From Ruminococcus sp. AM22-13 (GTDB lineage: Bacteria; Bacillota; Clostridia; Lachnospirales; Lachnospiraceae), in contig NZ_QRIL01000014.1 in NCBI RefSeq assembly GCF_003471165.1, forward strand, positions 39,476 to 103,475: 64,000 nt of DNA. The letters are read 5' to 3'. The position numbers were made by a program, and so were the translations under genes. Shown here in pieces: positions 28,347 to 38,187 of the stretch. How positions within the stretch are numbered: position 1 is the stretch's first letter; every line of letters begins with the position of its first letter. A model generated the notes under the pieces. It had not been told where the DNA came from, made no database searches, and saw only the letters and a program-made list of their open reading frames with translations.

Positions 28347-29747
28347 GTGAACAATAATACACAGGAAAGTAAAGTACAATTAGAATATATCAATAAATGC
28401 ACAGAGATCGTTAAAGAAAAATATGAGAAAGAGCCAGCTTTCTTTATTCAGAATGCTGGATGTCAGATGAATTCCCTGCAGACAGAGACAGTAGCCGGAA
28501 TCGTAAAACGAATGGGCTATAAAGAAGTATTTAAGGAAGAAGAAGCAGATGTTGTTATCTATAATACCTGCACAGTCCGTGAGAATGCGAACCTGAAGAT
28601 TTATGGACATCTTGGACATTTAAAGAGCATTAAGAAAAAGAAACCGGAGATGAAGATCGTATTATTTGGATGCATGATGCAGGAACCGGAAGTTATCGAG
28701 AAGATTCACAAGGATTATTCTTTTGTAGATCTGGTTTTCGGTACTCACAATTTCCATAAATTCCCGGAACTTTTTTACAGAAGCTTAAATACAGAAGGAC
28801 AGATCATTGATGTCTGGAAAGAGTCTGATGAGATCGTAGAGGGAATGCCTGCTGATCGTAAATATTCCTTTAAAACAGGTGTAAATATTATGTTTGGCTG
28901 CAATAATTTCTGCAGCTATTGCATCGTGCCGTATGTAAGAGGAAGAGAGAAGAGCCGCGAGCCGGAGGCAATCGTGGAAGAAATCAAAGCACTGGTTGCA
29001 GATGGTGTGACAGAAGTAATGCTTCTGGGACAGAATGTTAACTCTTATGGTAAGACGCTGGAGCATCCGGTTACTTTTGCGCAGCTTCTGAAGCAGGTAG
29101 AGGCGATTGAGGGATTAAAGAGAATCCGTTTCATGACTTCTCATCCGAAGGATCTTTCTGATGAATTGATCCAGACAATGGCTGAGAGCAAGAAAGTGTG
29201 CCACCACCTTCACCTGCCGATGCAGTCTGGAAGCAGCCGTATCTTAAAGATTATGAACCGCCGTTATGACAAAGAGAAATATCTGGAACTTGTAAGCAAA
29301 ATCCGCAAAGCAGTGCCGGACATTTCCCTGACTACAGATATCATCGTAGGATTCCCGGGAGAAACAGAGGAAGATTTCCAGGATACGTTGGATGTGGTTG
29401 AGAAATGCGATTTCGATTCTGCATTCACATTCATCTACTCTAAGAGAAGCGGAACACCTGCAGCAAAAATGGAGAATCAGGTACCTGAAGATGTAGTAAA
29501 AGATCGTTTTGACCGTCTCCTTGCACTGGTGCAGGAGAAAGGCCGTAAGGCTTCTTCTCGTTTCGAGGGAACCGTGCAGGAGATTCTTGTAGAAGAAGAG
29601 AGCAAAGAAAAAGGGATCTTTACAGGAAGAACAGAATACAATCTTCTCGTTCATTTCCCGGGATGTCAGGATCTGATCGGTAAATATGTGAAAGTAAAAC
29701 TGGACACCTGCAAGGGATTCTACTATTTCGGAACACTTGTAGACTGA
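28347..29747 (+). CDS. miaB: tRNA-2-methylthio-N6-dimethylallyladenosine synthase
   Basis: 466-residue radical SAM methylthiotransferase modifying A37 of tRNAs. The N-terminal UPF0004 domain (~30-150) carries cluster cysteines in IQNAGCQMNSLQTE, YNTCTVRENA and LFGCMMQEP. The radical SAM motif is GCNNFCSYCIVPYVRGREKSR (~residue 190). The TRAM domain is at the C-terminus (~400-466). The ~25-residue extension before the UPF0004 domain is usual for clostridial MiaB. The start is GTG 28347 with GAGGAA 6 bp upstream; the ATG at 28332 leads directly to a stop. Confidence 0.97.
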   Translation: MNNNTQESKVQLEYINKCTEIVKEKYEKEPAFFIQNAGCQMNSLQTETVAGIVKRMGYKEVFKEEEADVVIYNTCTVRENANLKIYGHLGHLKSIKKKKPEMKIVLFGCMMQEPEVIEKIHKDYSFVDLVFGTHNFHKFPELFYRSLNTEGQIIDVWKESDEIVEGMPADRKYSFKTGVNIMFGCNNFCSYCIVPYVRGREKSREPEAIVEEIKALVADGVTEVMLLGQNVNSYGKTLEHPVTFAQLLKQVEAIEGLKRIRFMTSHPKDLSDELIQTMAESKKVCHHLHLPMQSGSSRILKIMNRRYDKEKYLELVSKIRKAVPDISLTTDIIVGFPGETEEDFQDTLDVVEKCDFDSAFTFIYSKRSGTPAAKMENQVPEDVVKDRFDRLLALVQEKGRKASSRFEGTVQEILVEEESKEKGIFTGRTEYNLLVHFPGCQDLIGKYVKVKLDTCKGFYYFGTLVD

Positions 29748-29787
29748 TTCCGGCAGAAAAACAGGACTATAGAGGGTGGAAGATAAA

Positions 29788-31134
29788 GTGAAACAAAATA
29801 AATACGAAATAGATATGTGCAACGGAACCATCATGGACAAGCTGATTTCGTTTTCATTGCCTTTAATGCTGTCGGGAATTTTACAGCTGATGTTCAATGC
29901 TGTAGATATCGTGGTGGTTGGACGATTCAGTGGAAGTCAGTCACTTGCAGCGGTAGGTTCTACCACTGCACTGATTAATGTGTTTACTAACCTGTTTATC
30001 GGAATCTCGCTTGGTGCGAATGTACTTGCTGCCCGTTTTTTTGCAGCCGGTAAAAGCAAAGAGATGTCGGATACGGTTCATACTTCGGTAACTCTGGCAT
30101 TGATCAGTGGTGTGGTTATGGCATTTGTTGGACTGATTTTTTCCCGGGGTGCGTTGGAATTAATGGGGACACCTGCGGATGTAATCGGACAGTCAGCTCT
30201 GTACATGAAAATTTATTTTCTTGGTATGCCGTTTTTTATGTTATATAATTATGGAGCAGCAATTTTAAGAGCGGTAGGCGATACGAAAAGGCCATTGATT
30301 TTCTTAGTTGTTTCAGGAGTTGTGAATGCCATATTAAACATGATACTTGTGATTATATTTCATCTGGATGTGGCAGGAGTTGCCATTGCTACAGTAATTT
30401 CCCAGATGATTTCCTGTATTCTGGTAATCAGATGTTTATGTAATTCGCAGACCAGTTACCAGCTGTATTTTTCGAAACTCAGGATTAATAAGGATTATCT
30501 GAAACAGATTTTCCAGGTGGGAATTCCAGCGGGAATCCAGAGCACAGTCATTAATTTTTCCAATGCATTGTTGCAGTCTTCTGTAAATTCTTTTGGATCG
30601 ATTGCCATGGCGGGATATACAGCAGCCAATAATATTTTTGGATTTCTGTATGTAGCTGTGAACTCTGTTACACAGGCATGTATGAGTTTTACCAGTCAGA
30701 ATTATGGTGTGCGTAAGTTTAAGCGTATGGATAAAGTTCTGATTGACTGCATCATTATTTCCATGGTTACGGCACTTACACTTGGATGCAGTGCCTGTTT
30801 CTTCGGACCGGAACTTCTTAAGATTTACACCAAGGACACAGATGTAATACGATGTGGAATGGAAATTCTTTCCTATACCACAGTACCGTATTTCCTTTGT
30901 GGAATCATGGATCTGTTTCCGGGAGCTTTACGTGGAATGGGACATTCCGCTGTTCCAATGATCTTGTCTGTAATCGGAACTGTTGGAACCAGAATTGTGT
31001 GGATTTTTGGAATCTTTCCACATCACAGATCACTGGCAATTCTGTTTATTTCCTATCCGGTATCCTGGATATTGACGATCATTATGCAGGTGATTTGCTT
31101 CTATTTTGTAAGAAAAAAAGTACATAGAGGATAG
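29788..31134 (+). CDS. MATE family efflux transporter
   Basis: 448-residue, 12-segment membrane transporter of the MATE (NorM/DinF-like) family that exports drugs or metabolites using a Na+ or H+ gradient. The family start MCNGTIMDKLISFSLPLMLSGILQLMFNAVDIVVVGRFSG is followed by the pseudo-repeat QVGIPAGIQSTVINFSN near residue ~240. GTG 29788 has GGTGGA at a good distance; the GTG at 29776 overlaps that site. It lies 40 bp after miaB and may be cotranscribed. The substrate is not predictable. Confidence 0.92.
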   Translation: MKQNKYEIDMCNGTIMDKLISFSLPLMLSGILQLMFNAVDIVVVGRFSGSQSLAAVGSTTALINVFTNLFIGISLGANVLAARFFAAGKSKEMSDTVHTSVTLALISGVVMAFVGLIFSRGALELMGTPADVIGQSALYMKIYFLGMPFFMLYNYGAAILRAVGDTKRPLIFLVVSGVVNAILNMILVIIFHLDVAGVAIATVISQMISCILVIRCLCNSQTSYQLYFSKLRINKDYLKQIFQVGIPAGIQSTVINFSNALLQSSVNSFGSIAMAGYTAANNIFGFLYVAVNSVTQACMSFTSQNYGVRKFKRMDKVLIDCIIISMVTALTLGCSACFFGPELLKIYTKDTDVIRCGMEILSYTTVPYFLCGIMDLFPGALRGMGHSAVPMILSVIGTVGTRIVWIFGIFPHHRSLAILFISYPVSWILTIIMQVICFYFVRKKVHRG

Positions 31135-31304
31135 TAATAAGAGCTTTTGCAGAAAATACTGTTGTCAACATAGGCTGGACAGCGTTTCTGTGAAGGCTCT
31201 TTTTATAGTTATAAAAGAATCAGAGTTTTATCTGCGGAATATTGCGGTTTGCGCCATTTTCAGCAATATGTTTCGAGATGTATGGGATTTATAAAAATAT
31301 AGTA

Positions 31305-31363
31305 TTGACAAATACCCCATTGGGGTATATAGTAATCATTGTAATGATACCCAGATAGGGTAT
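31305..31363 (+). promoter_or_regulatory. Copper-responsive promoter with two CsoR-type operators
   Basis: TTGACA (31305-31310), 17-bp spacer and TATAGT (31328-31333). A 17-bp palindrome ATACCCCATTGGGGTAT (31312-31328) fills the spacer. A second, ATACCCAGATAGGGTAT (31347-31363), lies just downstream of the expected transcription start, 35 bp centre to centre. These G-tract palindromes are typical CsoR sites, and the next gene encodes a CsoR. The remainder of the 345-bp gap (31135-31479) shows no gene. Confidence 0.82.
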
Positions 31364-31479
31364 TTGAAAAGGACAGAGAATAGAATGGAAAAATATATTA
31401 GCTAATCTGATATGAATGAGTTGCGAAATATCTATTTACTTTGCAATATTATTTGGTTTATCGATAGGAGGTATACTAT

Positions 31480-31794
31480 ATGACAGATACACAAAAGAAA
31501 GCCTGTCCCTGCTGTGAGAAGCACACAGACCGTTCCGAAGAGGAACGCAGAAAGCTGATCAATCGTCTCAAACGCGTAGAAGGACAGATTCGTGGAATTA
31601 TCGGTATGCTGGAGAATGATGCATATTGCAATGATATTCTGATTCAGTCTGCTGCGGTAAATGCGGCAGTAAATGCATTTAACAAAGAACTGCTTGCGAA
31701 TCATATCCGTACCTGCGTTGCCAGAGATATCCGGGAAGGTAAGGATGAGACAATTGATGAGTTGGTTGCTACTTTGCAGAGGCTTATGAAATAG
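31480..31794 (+). CDS. csoR: Copper-sensing repressor, CsoR family
   Basis: 104-residue all-helical metal-sensing repressor (DUF156). The copper-type Cys-His-Cys triad is visible: Cys in NDAYCNDIL, then His and Cys in LLANHIRTCV. The core RLKRVEGQIRGIIGMLE is intact. An extra N-terminal Cys-rich segment (ACPCCEKH, residues ~9-16) could bind metal too. Cu(I) binding should release the operators at 31312 and 31347 and induce copA. ATG 31480 follows AGGAGG. copA starts 75 bp after the stop codon. Confidence 0.93.
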   Translation: MTDTQKKACPCCEKHTDRSEEERRKLINRLKRVEGQIRGIIGMLENDAYCNDILIQSAAVNAAVNAFNKELLANHIRTCVARDIREGKDETIDELVATLQRLMK

Positions 31795-31868
31795 AGTGAC
31801 CATTCAGCAGTTTACTAACTGTGAAGATACTGAACAGTTACGAAATAGAAATACGAGGAGGAATGAAG

Positions 31869-34532
31869 ATGGAACAATACAACGTAACCGGGATGAGTTG
31901 TGCAGCCTGCAGCAGCAGAGTTGAGAAGGCTGTATCCAAGGTTCCGGGTGTGACATCCTGTTCTGTCAGCCTGCTGACAAACTCCATGGGAGTGGAAGGA
32001 ACTGCCAGCTCAGGCGAGATCATCAAGGCAGTACAGGATGCAGGATACGGCGCTTCACTAAAAGGAGCTTCCGGAGCACAGATGTCTGCATCGATGTCTG
32101 CATCAGCAGCGGAAGAAGCACTGGAAGATCATGAAACCCCAATATTAAAGAGAAGATTGATCGCATCAGCAGGTTTCCTGCTTGTGCTGATGTATTTTTC
32201 AATGGGACATATGATGTGGGGATGGCCGCTTCCGGCATGGTTTAATGATAATCATGTCGCAATGGGACTGGTACAGCTCTTACTTGCAGGAATCGTAATG
32301 GTTATCAACCAGAAATTCTTTATCAGTGGATTTAAGAGCCTTTGGCATCGCGCTCCAAATATGGATACACTGGTAGCACTCGGTTCAATGGCTTCTTTTG
32401 TGTGGAGTGTTTATGCACTCTTTGCCATGACAAGAGCACAGGTAGACGGAGATTCTGCGGCAGTTATGAACTATATGATGGAGTTTTATTTTGAGTCTGC
32501 TGCCATGATTCTTACTCTGATCACAGTTGGAAAAATGTTGGAGGCCCGTTCGAAAGGCAAGACAACAGATGCACTCAAGGGTCTTATGAAACTGGCGTCT
32601 AAGACAGCAGTAGTTGTGCGTGACGGCCAGGAATTTACAGTACCGATTGAGCAGGTGCGCAAAGGTGATATCTTTGTGGTCCGCCCGGGAGAGAATATTC
32701 CGGTGGATGGTGTGATCCTGGAAGGAAACAGTGCAGTAAACGAGGCAGCACTTACCGGCGAGAGCATTCCGGTAGATAAGAATCCGGGAGATGCGGTTTC
32801 TGCCGCAACGGTAAATCAGTCAGGATTTATCAGATGTGAGGCAACCCGTGTAGGAGAAGATACTACACTTTCACAGATTATTAAGATGGTCAGTGATGCG
32901 GCAGCCACCAAAGCACCAATCGCAAAGATTGCTGACCGCGTTTCAGGAGTTTTTGTTCCGGCAGTTATCAGTATTGCCATTATCACAACGATTATCTGGC
33001 TGCTTGTGGGCAGACCATTTGGTTTCGCTCTGGCAAGAGGCATTTCTGTTCTTGTTATCAGTTGTCCATGTGCACTTGGGCTTGCCACACCGGTTGCTAT
33101 CATGGTTGGAAACGGAATGGGTGCAAAGAACGGAATTCTGTTTAAAACAGCAGTTTCTCTGGAAGAAGCAGGAAAGATACAGATTGTTGCGTTAGATAAG
33201 ACAGGAACGATCACAAAAGGTGAACCTCAGGTGACAGATCTGGTTCCGGCAGACGGAATTTCGGAAGAAGAACTTCTTACCTATGCGTATGCACTGGAGA
33301 AGAAGAGTGAGCATCCTCTTGCCAAAGCGATTCTTGCAAAGGCAGAGGAAAGACAGATCACAGCCAGAGAAGTTTCTGATTTTCAGGCACTTCCGGGAAA
33401 TGGACTTCGTGCGGTATTAGATAATGAAGTTCTGACGGGCGGCAGCATGAAATATATCAGCAATCAGATATCCATTGCACCGGAACTGATATTACAGGCT
33501 GAAAAGCTGGCAGGAGAAGGAAAAACCCCACTGCTTTTCACAAAAAACAATAAGCTGATCGGTATGATCGCAGTAGCTGATGTTATGAAAGAGGATAGTC
33601 CTCAGGCAGTAAAAGAGTTACAGAATATGGGAATCCGTGTTGTCATGCTTACGGGTGACAATGAGCGTACTGCAAAGGCAATCGGAGCACAGGCAGGTGT
33701 TGATGAAGTAATTGCAGGTGTACTTCCGGATGGCAAAGAGAGTGTAATCCGTTCTCTGAAAGAACAGGGACGTGTTGCTATGGTAGGAGATGGTATCAAT
33801 GACGCCCCGGCACTTACCAGAGCAGATATCGGAATTGCGATCGGAGCAGGTACAGATGTTGCAATTGACGCAGCAGATGTGGTACTGATGAAGAGCCGGC
33901 TCAGTGATGTTCCGGCAGCGATTCGTTTAAGTCGTGCAACACTTAAGAATATTCATGAAAATCTTTTCTGGGCATTTTTCTACAATGTGATAGGTATTCC
34001 ACTTGCGGCAGGTGTGTGGATTCCGATTTTCGGATGGACACTTAATCCTATGTTTGGTGCGGCGGCAATGAGTCTTTCCAGTTTCTGTGTAGTTACAAAT
34101 GCTCTCAGATTAAATCTGTTTAAAGTACATGACTCATCGAAAGATAAGAAGATTAAGCAGAATGAATTACGAGCTTCTCATATTGCAGACAGTACAGGAA
34201 ATCATACAACACGCAATGCAGCTTCTGATATGGCTGACAATAATATAAACAATAATGAAATTCATGATCATAAAGATCAAGAAAATAAAAAAGAAAACAA
34301 GGAGAATAAAGGTATGACAACAATCACAGTAAATGTAACAGGAATGATGTGTGGACACTGCGAAGCACACGTAAACAAAGCAGTGAAAGAAGCGTTCGGT
34401 GTAGAAGATGTAGTTTCTTCCCACGAAAAAGGAACAACAGTGATCCATGCACCGGAGAAACTGGATGAGGATAAAATCCGCGAAGTGATTAAAGAAGCTG
34501 GTTATGAAGTAACCGGTATTACACAGGAATAA
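31869..34532 (+). CDS. copA: Copper-exporting P-type ATPase with C-terminal CopZ-like domain
   Basis: 887-residue Cu(I) export ATPase. The N-terminal HMA domain has [10 protein letters not shown]. It has eight membrane segments, with the CPC metal motif in [11 protein letters not shown]. The phosphorylation site is DKTGTITKG, with TGES and [10 protein letters not shown] also present. After the last membrane segment comes a His/Asn/Lys linker (~785-815) and a second HMA domain ([10 protein letters not shown], ~820-887). The position of this HMA after the ATPase core is unusual; it looks like a fused CopZ chaperone. ATG 31869 has AGGAGG at 7 bp; the in-frame ATG at 31863 is too close. It is cotranscribed with csoR. 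Confidence 0.95.
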   Translation: MEQYNVTGMSCAACSSRVEKAVSKVPGVTSCSVSLLTNSMGVEGTASSGEIIKAVQDAGYGASLKGASGAQMSASMSASAAEEALEDHETPILKRRLIASAGFLLVLMYFSMGHMMWGWPLPAWFNDNHVAMGLVQLLLAGIVMVINQKFFISGFKSLWHRAPNMDTLVALGSMASFVWSVYALFAMTRAQVDGDSAAVMNYMMEFYFESAAMILTLITVGKMLEARSKGKTTDALKGLMKLASKTAVVVRDGQEFTVPIEQVRKGDIFVVRPGENIPVDGVILEGNSAVNEAALTGESIPVDKNPGDAVSAATVNQSGFIRCEATRVGEDTTLSQIIKMVSDAAATKAPIAKIADRVSGVFVPAVISIAIITTIIWLLVGRPFGFALARGISVLVISCPCALGLATPVAIMVGNGMGAKNGILFKTAVSLEEAGKIQIVALDKTGTITKGEPQVTDLVPADGISEEELLTYAYALEKKSEHPLAKAILAKAEERQITAREVSDFQALPGNGLRAVLDNEVLTGGSMKYISNQISIAPELILQAEKLAGEGKTPLLFTKNNKLIGMIAVADVMKEDSPQAVKELQNMGIRVVMLTGDNERTAKAIGAQAGVDEVIAGVLPDGKESVIRSLKEQGRVAMVGDGINDAPALTRADIGIAIGAGTDVAIDAADVVLMKSRLSDVPAAIRLSRATLKNIHENLFWAFFYNVIGIPLAAGVWIPIFGWTLNPMFGAAAMSLSSFCVVTNALRLNLFKVHDSSKDKKIKQNELRASHIADSTGNHTTRNAASDMADNNINNNEIHDHKDQENKKENKENKGMTTITVNVTGMMCGHCEAHVNKAVKEAFGVEDVVSSHEKGTTVIHAPEKLDEDKIREVIKEAGYEVTGITQE
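34314..34532 (+). other. Candidate internal translation start producing free CopZ-like chaperone from copA mRNA
   Basis: Inside copA, AAGGAG (34299-34304) lies 9 bp before ATG 34314. Initiation there would yield a 72-residue protein, [20 protein letters not shown] onward, the exact size and boundaries of a CopZ copper chaperone. The upstream linker is A-rich and unstructured, which suits ribosome access. E. coli also makes a free metal-binding domain from copA, by frameshifting. The ribosome binding site is visible; its use is inference. Confidence 0.5.
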
Positions 34533-34550
34533 ATGTGTAAAGGAGAAGCT

Positions 34551-35606
34551 ATGGAAAATCAGAACCAGACACCACACAAAAGACGGGTGCGCTATAAAGG
34601 AAAATATCCAAAGAAATTTGAAGAAAAATACAAGGAATTACAGCCGGAGAAATATAAGGATACTATTGAGCATGTGATTCAGAAGGGAAATACTCCTGCC
34701 GGGATGCATATTTCCATTATGGTTAAGGAAATCATAGACTTTCTGAATATTCAGCCCGGAGAGATCGGATTTGATGCTACATTAGGTTATGGCGGTCATA
34801 CCAAAGCGATGCTTAAATGTCTGAATGGCAAGGGACATATTTATGCTACAGATGTAGACCCGGAGGAATCTGATAAAACAAAGAAACGTCTTGCGGATCA
34901 GGGATTCGGAGAAGATCTTCTCACGGTGAAGCTTCAGAATTTCTGTACAATTGATGAAATTGCAAAGGAAGTGGGAGGATTTGATTTCATTCTTGCAGAC
35001 CTTGGCGTTTCATCCATGCAGATTGATAATCCGAAAAGAGGATTTTCATTTAAAGTCGATGGACCATTGGACCTTCGTTTGAATCAGGATGCTGGTATCA
35101 GTGCAGCAGAACGCCTGGACACCATTACCAGAGATGAGCTGGCAGGAATGCTCTATGAGAATTCTGACGAGCCATACTGTGAAGAGCTTGCCAAAGCGAT
35201 AACTGATGAAATCCGTAAAGGGAACCGTATTGATACAACCACAAAACTGCGTCAGGTAATTGAAAAAACTCTGGATTTTCTTCCGGAAAAAGAGAAGAAA
35301 GATACGATTAAGAAAACTTGTCAGAGAACCTTCCAGGCGCTCCGTATCGACGTGAACCGCGAGTTTGAAGTATTGTATGAATTTATGGAGAAACTGCCGG
35401 ATGCACTGCGTCCAGGCGGACGTGTAGCTATTCTTACATTCCATTCCGGAGAAGATAAACTTGTAAAGAAAGCTCTCAAAGAAGGATACAAAGCAGGAAT
35501 TTACTCTGATTATGCAAAAGATGTGATCCGTCCATCTGCTCAGGAATGTGCACAGAATGGAAGAGCCCGCTCTACTAAAATGCGCTGGGCTGTGAAAAAC
35601 AAATAG
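34551..35606 (+). CDS. 16S rRNA (cytosine-1402-N4)-methyltransferase, RsmH family
   Basis: 351-residue SAM-dependent methyltransferase of the RsmH/MraW family. Motifs are FDATLGYGGHTKAML, DVDPEE, FDFILADLGVSSMQIDNPKRGFSF, DGPLDLRLNQ, TFQALRIDVNREFEVL and GGRVAILTFHSGEDKLVK. About 55 basic N-terminal residues precede the conserved region, longer than standard RsmH. The gene is outside the division cluster where mraW normally lies, so it may be a second copy. ATG 34551 after AAAGGAG is preferred to ATG 34533. It starts 18 bp after copA and may be read from the copper promoter. Confidence 0.88.
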   Translation: MENQNQTPHKRRVRYKGKYPKKFEEKYKELQPEKYKDTIEHVIQKGNTPAGMHISIMVKEIIDFLNIQPGEIGFDATLGYGGHTKAMLKCLNGKGHIYATDVDPEESDKTKKRLADQGFGEDLLTVKLQNFCTIDEIAKEVGGFDFILADLGVSSMQIDNPKRGFSFKVDGPLDLRLNQDAGISAAERLDTITRDELAGMLYENSDEPYCEELAKAITDEIRKGNRIDTTTKLRQVIEKTLDFLPEKEKKDTIKKTCQRTFQALRIDVNREFEVLYEFMEKLPDALRPGGRVAILTFHSGEDKLVKKALKEGYKAGIYSDYAKDVIRPSAQECAQNGRARSTKMRWAVKNK

Positions 35607-35693
35607 CACATTTTGTATGGCCTGAAAAGTAAATAAGGAATGATACAGAGCTGGTTCTGTATATTACAGAGATAATAAAATATAAAAGAAACG

Positions 35694-35724
35694 GATACCC
35701 TGGTAGAAACATCAGGGTATTCTT
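35694..35724 (+). terminator. Intrinsic terminator after rsmH
   Basis: GATACCCTG (35694-35702) pairs with CAGGGTATT (35713-35721) over a 10-nt loop, followed by a T-rich tract. Confidence 0.7.
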
Positions 35725-35789
35725 GTTTCCGGGAACAGGATATCATTGTGACAAGACTCTTTTGTATTATGGAAAGAAATCAGTAAGGC

Positions 35790-35932
35790 GTTACTGTTCA
35801 CTCCGTTCACAGTAACGTAGCCAAAATTCATTCCAGATTGCCTGCGGCAATGGAATTTTGGCTTGTATGTCTCGGGATTTTGGCATATTCATGCCAAGAC
35901 ACCTCGCGGGATAGTGGCGTGTGAACAGTAAC
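35790..35932. mobile_element. Non-autonomous inverted-repeat element (GTTACTGTTCAC family), full copy
   Basis: 143-bp element with perfect 12-bp inverted ends GTTACTGTTCAC / GTGAACAGTAAC. It is flanked by a perfect 8-bp direct repeat AGTAAGGC (35782-35789 and 35933-35940). The interior resembles the copy at 20150 in the same orientation. There is no coding capacity. It sits in the 446-bp gap between rsmH and the GGDEF gene. Confidence 0.9.
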
Positions 35933-35970
35933 AGTAAGGCAACTTAGAAGATAAAGAAAAAATATTATTG

Positions 35971-36000
35971 TTGTACTGTATGATGAGTAAGTGGTATAAT
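35971..36000 (+). promoter_or_regulatory. Promoter of the GGDEF/HD-GYP gene
   Basis: TTGTAC (35971-35976), 18-bp spacer, TATAAT (35995-36000), 52 bp upstream of the start codon. Confidence 0.6.
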
Positions 36001-36052
36001 AATACAAGTTTATATTGCAGAAAAAAATGTTGTTCGTGAGAGGCTGAAAATA

Positions 36053-38029
36053 ATGATCGAGTGGAAACAAATGACGATGCAGGAAGCAGAGAATAAAATG
36101 GAGGTGCTTCGGGAGATTTTTGATGTAGTCCGTCTCCTGAAAGGGAGTGATCTGCAGACTTCCGGAATGGAAAATAAGCTTGAAGGAGAAAAAAATCTTT
36201 GTCAGTGTTATGCTTTCTGGAATAAAGATAAAAGATGTGAAAATTGCATTTCCGTTAAAGCGCTGAATGAAAAGAAACAGACATCCAAAATTGAATTTCT
36301 TGATTCTGATATGTATCAGGTATTTGCAAGGTATCTGGAGATTGACAGTGAGCCTTATGTAATGGAAATGCTGAAAAAGCTGGACGAAAACACACTGACT
36401 GATGAGGAAGGATATGAAAAACTGACGGAAAAGCTGACTGTATATAGCGAAAAGCTGTATAAGGATGTGCTGACAGGGGCGTATAACCGCAGATATTTTG
36501 AGGAAAAAGTCAAAAATATGTCTTTGAATGCCGGAGTTGCAGTTATCGATCTGGATGATTTTAAATTGTTCAATGACACTTATGGTCATGATGGAGGAGA
36601 TCTGGTACTGACAACCGTAGTGAATGTAATTCGGCATTATATCCGTCGCACGGATATTCTGGTGCGCTATGGAGGAGATGAATTTCTGTTGATTCTGCCT
36701 GGAATTGAGAAGGAAATCTTTTCACAGAAGCTTCGTATGATTCAGGAGAAGATCCATGCGACACATATTCCGGGTTTTAATCGTCTGAAGCTTTCAGTGA
36801 GCATTGGTGGAGCTATGTTTACCCACGGTAGATTGGAAGAAGCAATCACCAAAGCAGACAGACTTATGTATATGGCCAAGGGACATAAAAATATAGTAGT
36901 GACCCGGTGGAATCAGAAGCAAAATACAGATAAGATGGAAAAAAGAAACCTGCCCCAGCTTCTGGTCGTTGATGATTCTGAAATGAACCGTGAGATACTT
37001 AAGGAAATTCTGGGAAAAGAATATCGATTCTTGGAGGCCTGTGATGGGGAAGAGGCTCTGAAGATGCTGGAGCAGCAAGGAACTGAAATCTCCCTGGTCC
37101 TGTTGGATATTATTATGCCCAAAATGGATGGATTTGAAGTACTCGCCTATATGAACAGAGATAAATGGATCGAGGATATACCGGTGATCATGATTTCCAG
37201 TGAAGGATCAGAGAGTTATATCCGCCGTGCCTACGAACTGGGAGCTTCGGATTATATAAGCAGACCATTTGATACCAAGGTGGTATATCAGCGGGTTATC
37301 AATATGATCAAGCTTTATGCCAAGCAAAGGCGCCTGATTCATCTGGTAACAGATCAGATTTATGAAAAAGAGAAAAACAACCGTATGATGACCGGAATTC
37401 TCAGTCAGATTGTAGAGTTCCGAAATGGTGAAAGCGGGCTTCATGTGCTGCATATTAATATTCTGACTCAGCTTTTGCTGGAGAGACTGATGCGAAAATC
37501 AGAGAATTACAATTTTTCCTGGTCTCAGCAGCATATGATTGCCACAGCTTCCGCACTTCATGATATCGGTAAGATTGGAATTGATGAAAAAATTCTGAAC
37601 AAACCCGGAAAGCTTACAAAGGAAGAATTTGAAGCTATGAAACAGCATACGATCATAGGTGCCCGGATGCTTGACAGTCTGGAAATGTATCATGATGAAG
37701 AGATGATGAAATATGCCTATGAAATATGCCGCTGGCATCATGAACGTTATGATGGAAAAGGATATCCGGATGGCCTGAAGGGAGAAGAAATCCCTATATC
37801 TGCCCAGGTGGTCTCACTGGCAGATGTGTATGATGCCCTGGTAAGCGACCGGGTATATAAGAAAGCATATTCTCATGAAAAGGCAATGGAGATGATCCTG
37901 AATGGAGAATGCGGAATGTTTAATCCTCTTCTTTTGGAATGTCTGGTGGAAATTCAGGATAAAGTACGCAAGGAACTTGGTATTAAAGGTGTGAATGAAT
38001 GTCTGGAATATCTGGAAGAGAGAAACTGA
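36053..38029 (+). CDS. Cyclic-di-GMP protein with GGDEF, REC and HD-GYP domains
   Basis: 658-residue cytosolic signalling protein. The N-terminal region (~1-135) has cysteines in CQCYAFWNKDKRCENC, possibly metal or redox sensing. The diguanylate cyclase domain (~145-295) has an intact RYGGDEF and an RxxD inhibitory site (RRTD) five residues before it. The receiver domain (~300-420) has DDSE and the phosphoacceptor Asp in LLDIIMPKMDGF. The HD-GYP phosphodiesterase (~445-645) has HDIGKIG and HHERYDGKGYPDG. Both synthesis and breakdown of c-di-GMP are therefore possible, with phosphorylation as the likely switch. The hybrid kinase at 39617 is a candidate partner. It is transcribed alone. Confidence 0.94.
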   Translation: MIEWKQMTMQEAENKMEVLREIFDVVRLLKGSDLQTSGMENKLEGEKNLCQCYAFWNKDKRCENCISVKALNEKKQTSKIEFLDSDMYQVFARYLEIDSEPYVMEMLKKLDENTLTDEEGYEKLTEKLTVYSEKLYKDVLTGAYNRRYFEEKVKNMSLNAGVAVIDLDDFKLFNDTYGHDGGDLVLTTVVNVIRHYIRRTDILVRYGGDEFLLILPGIEKEIFSQKLRMIQEKIHATHIPGFNRLKLSVSIGGAMFTHGRLEEAITKADRLMYMAKGHKNIVVTRWNQKQNTDKMEKRNLPQLLVVDDSEMNREILKEILGKEYRFLEACDGEEALKMLEQQGTEISLVLLDIIMPKMDGFEVLAYMNRDKWIEDIPVIMISSEGSESYIRRAYELGASDYISRPFDTKVVYQRVINMIKLYAKQRRLIHLVTDQIYEKEKNNRMMTGILSQIVEFRNGESGLHVLHINILTQLLLERLMRKSENYNFSWSQQHMIATASALHDIGKIGIDEKILNKPGKLTKEEFEAMKQHTIIGARMLDSLEMYHDEEMMKYAYEICRWHHERYDGKGYPDGLKGEEIPISAQVVSLADVYDALVSDRVYKKAYSHEKAMEMILNGECGMFNPLLLECLVEIQDKVRKELGIKGVNECLEYLEERN

Positions 38030-38140
38030 TAAAATCCCCCTGAAGAGTCGCGGGAAGATTTTCTTTAATGACAGAACTAAAACAATGCAGGCAGATTTGA
38101 TTGTTACAGAAAAGAAACATACTCAGTGAAGAAAGAAATT

Positions 38141-38187
38141 CCCTGCCCGGCCGGAAATATTTTATTTCTGGTCTGAGCAGGGAGTTT
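38141..38187. terminator. Bidirectional terminator between the convergent GGDEF and pilin genes
   Basis: CCCTGC...GCAGGG closes a long stem that also pairs GGAAATA-type and TATTTC-type arms, with AGTTTTT on the plus side and a T-rich tract on the minus side. Confidence 0.7.

Noticed and set aside
35828..36637. Minus-strand open frame of 269 codons
   Set aside because: It overlaps the promoter and GGDEF coding region and a repeat element, and has no recognisable domain or ribosome binding site.
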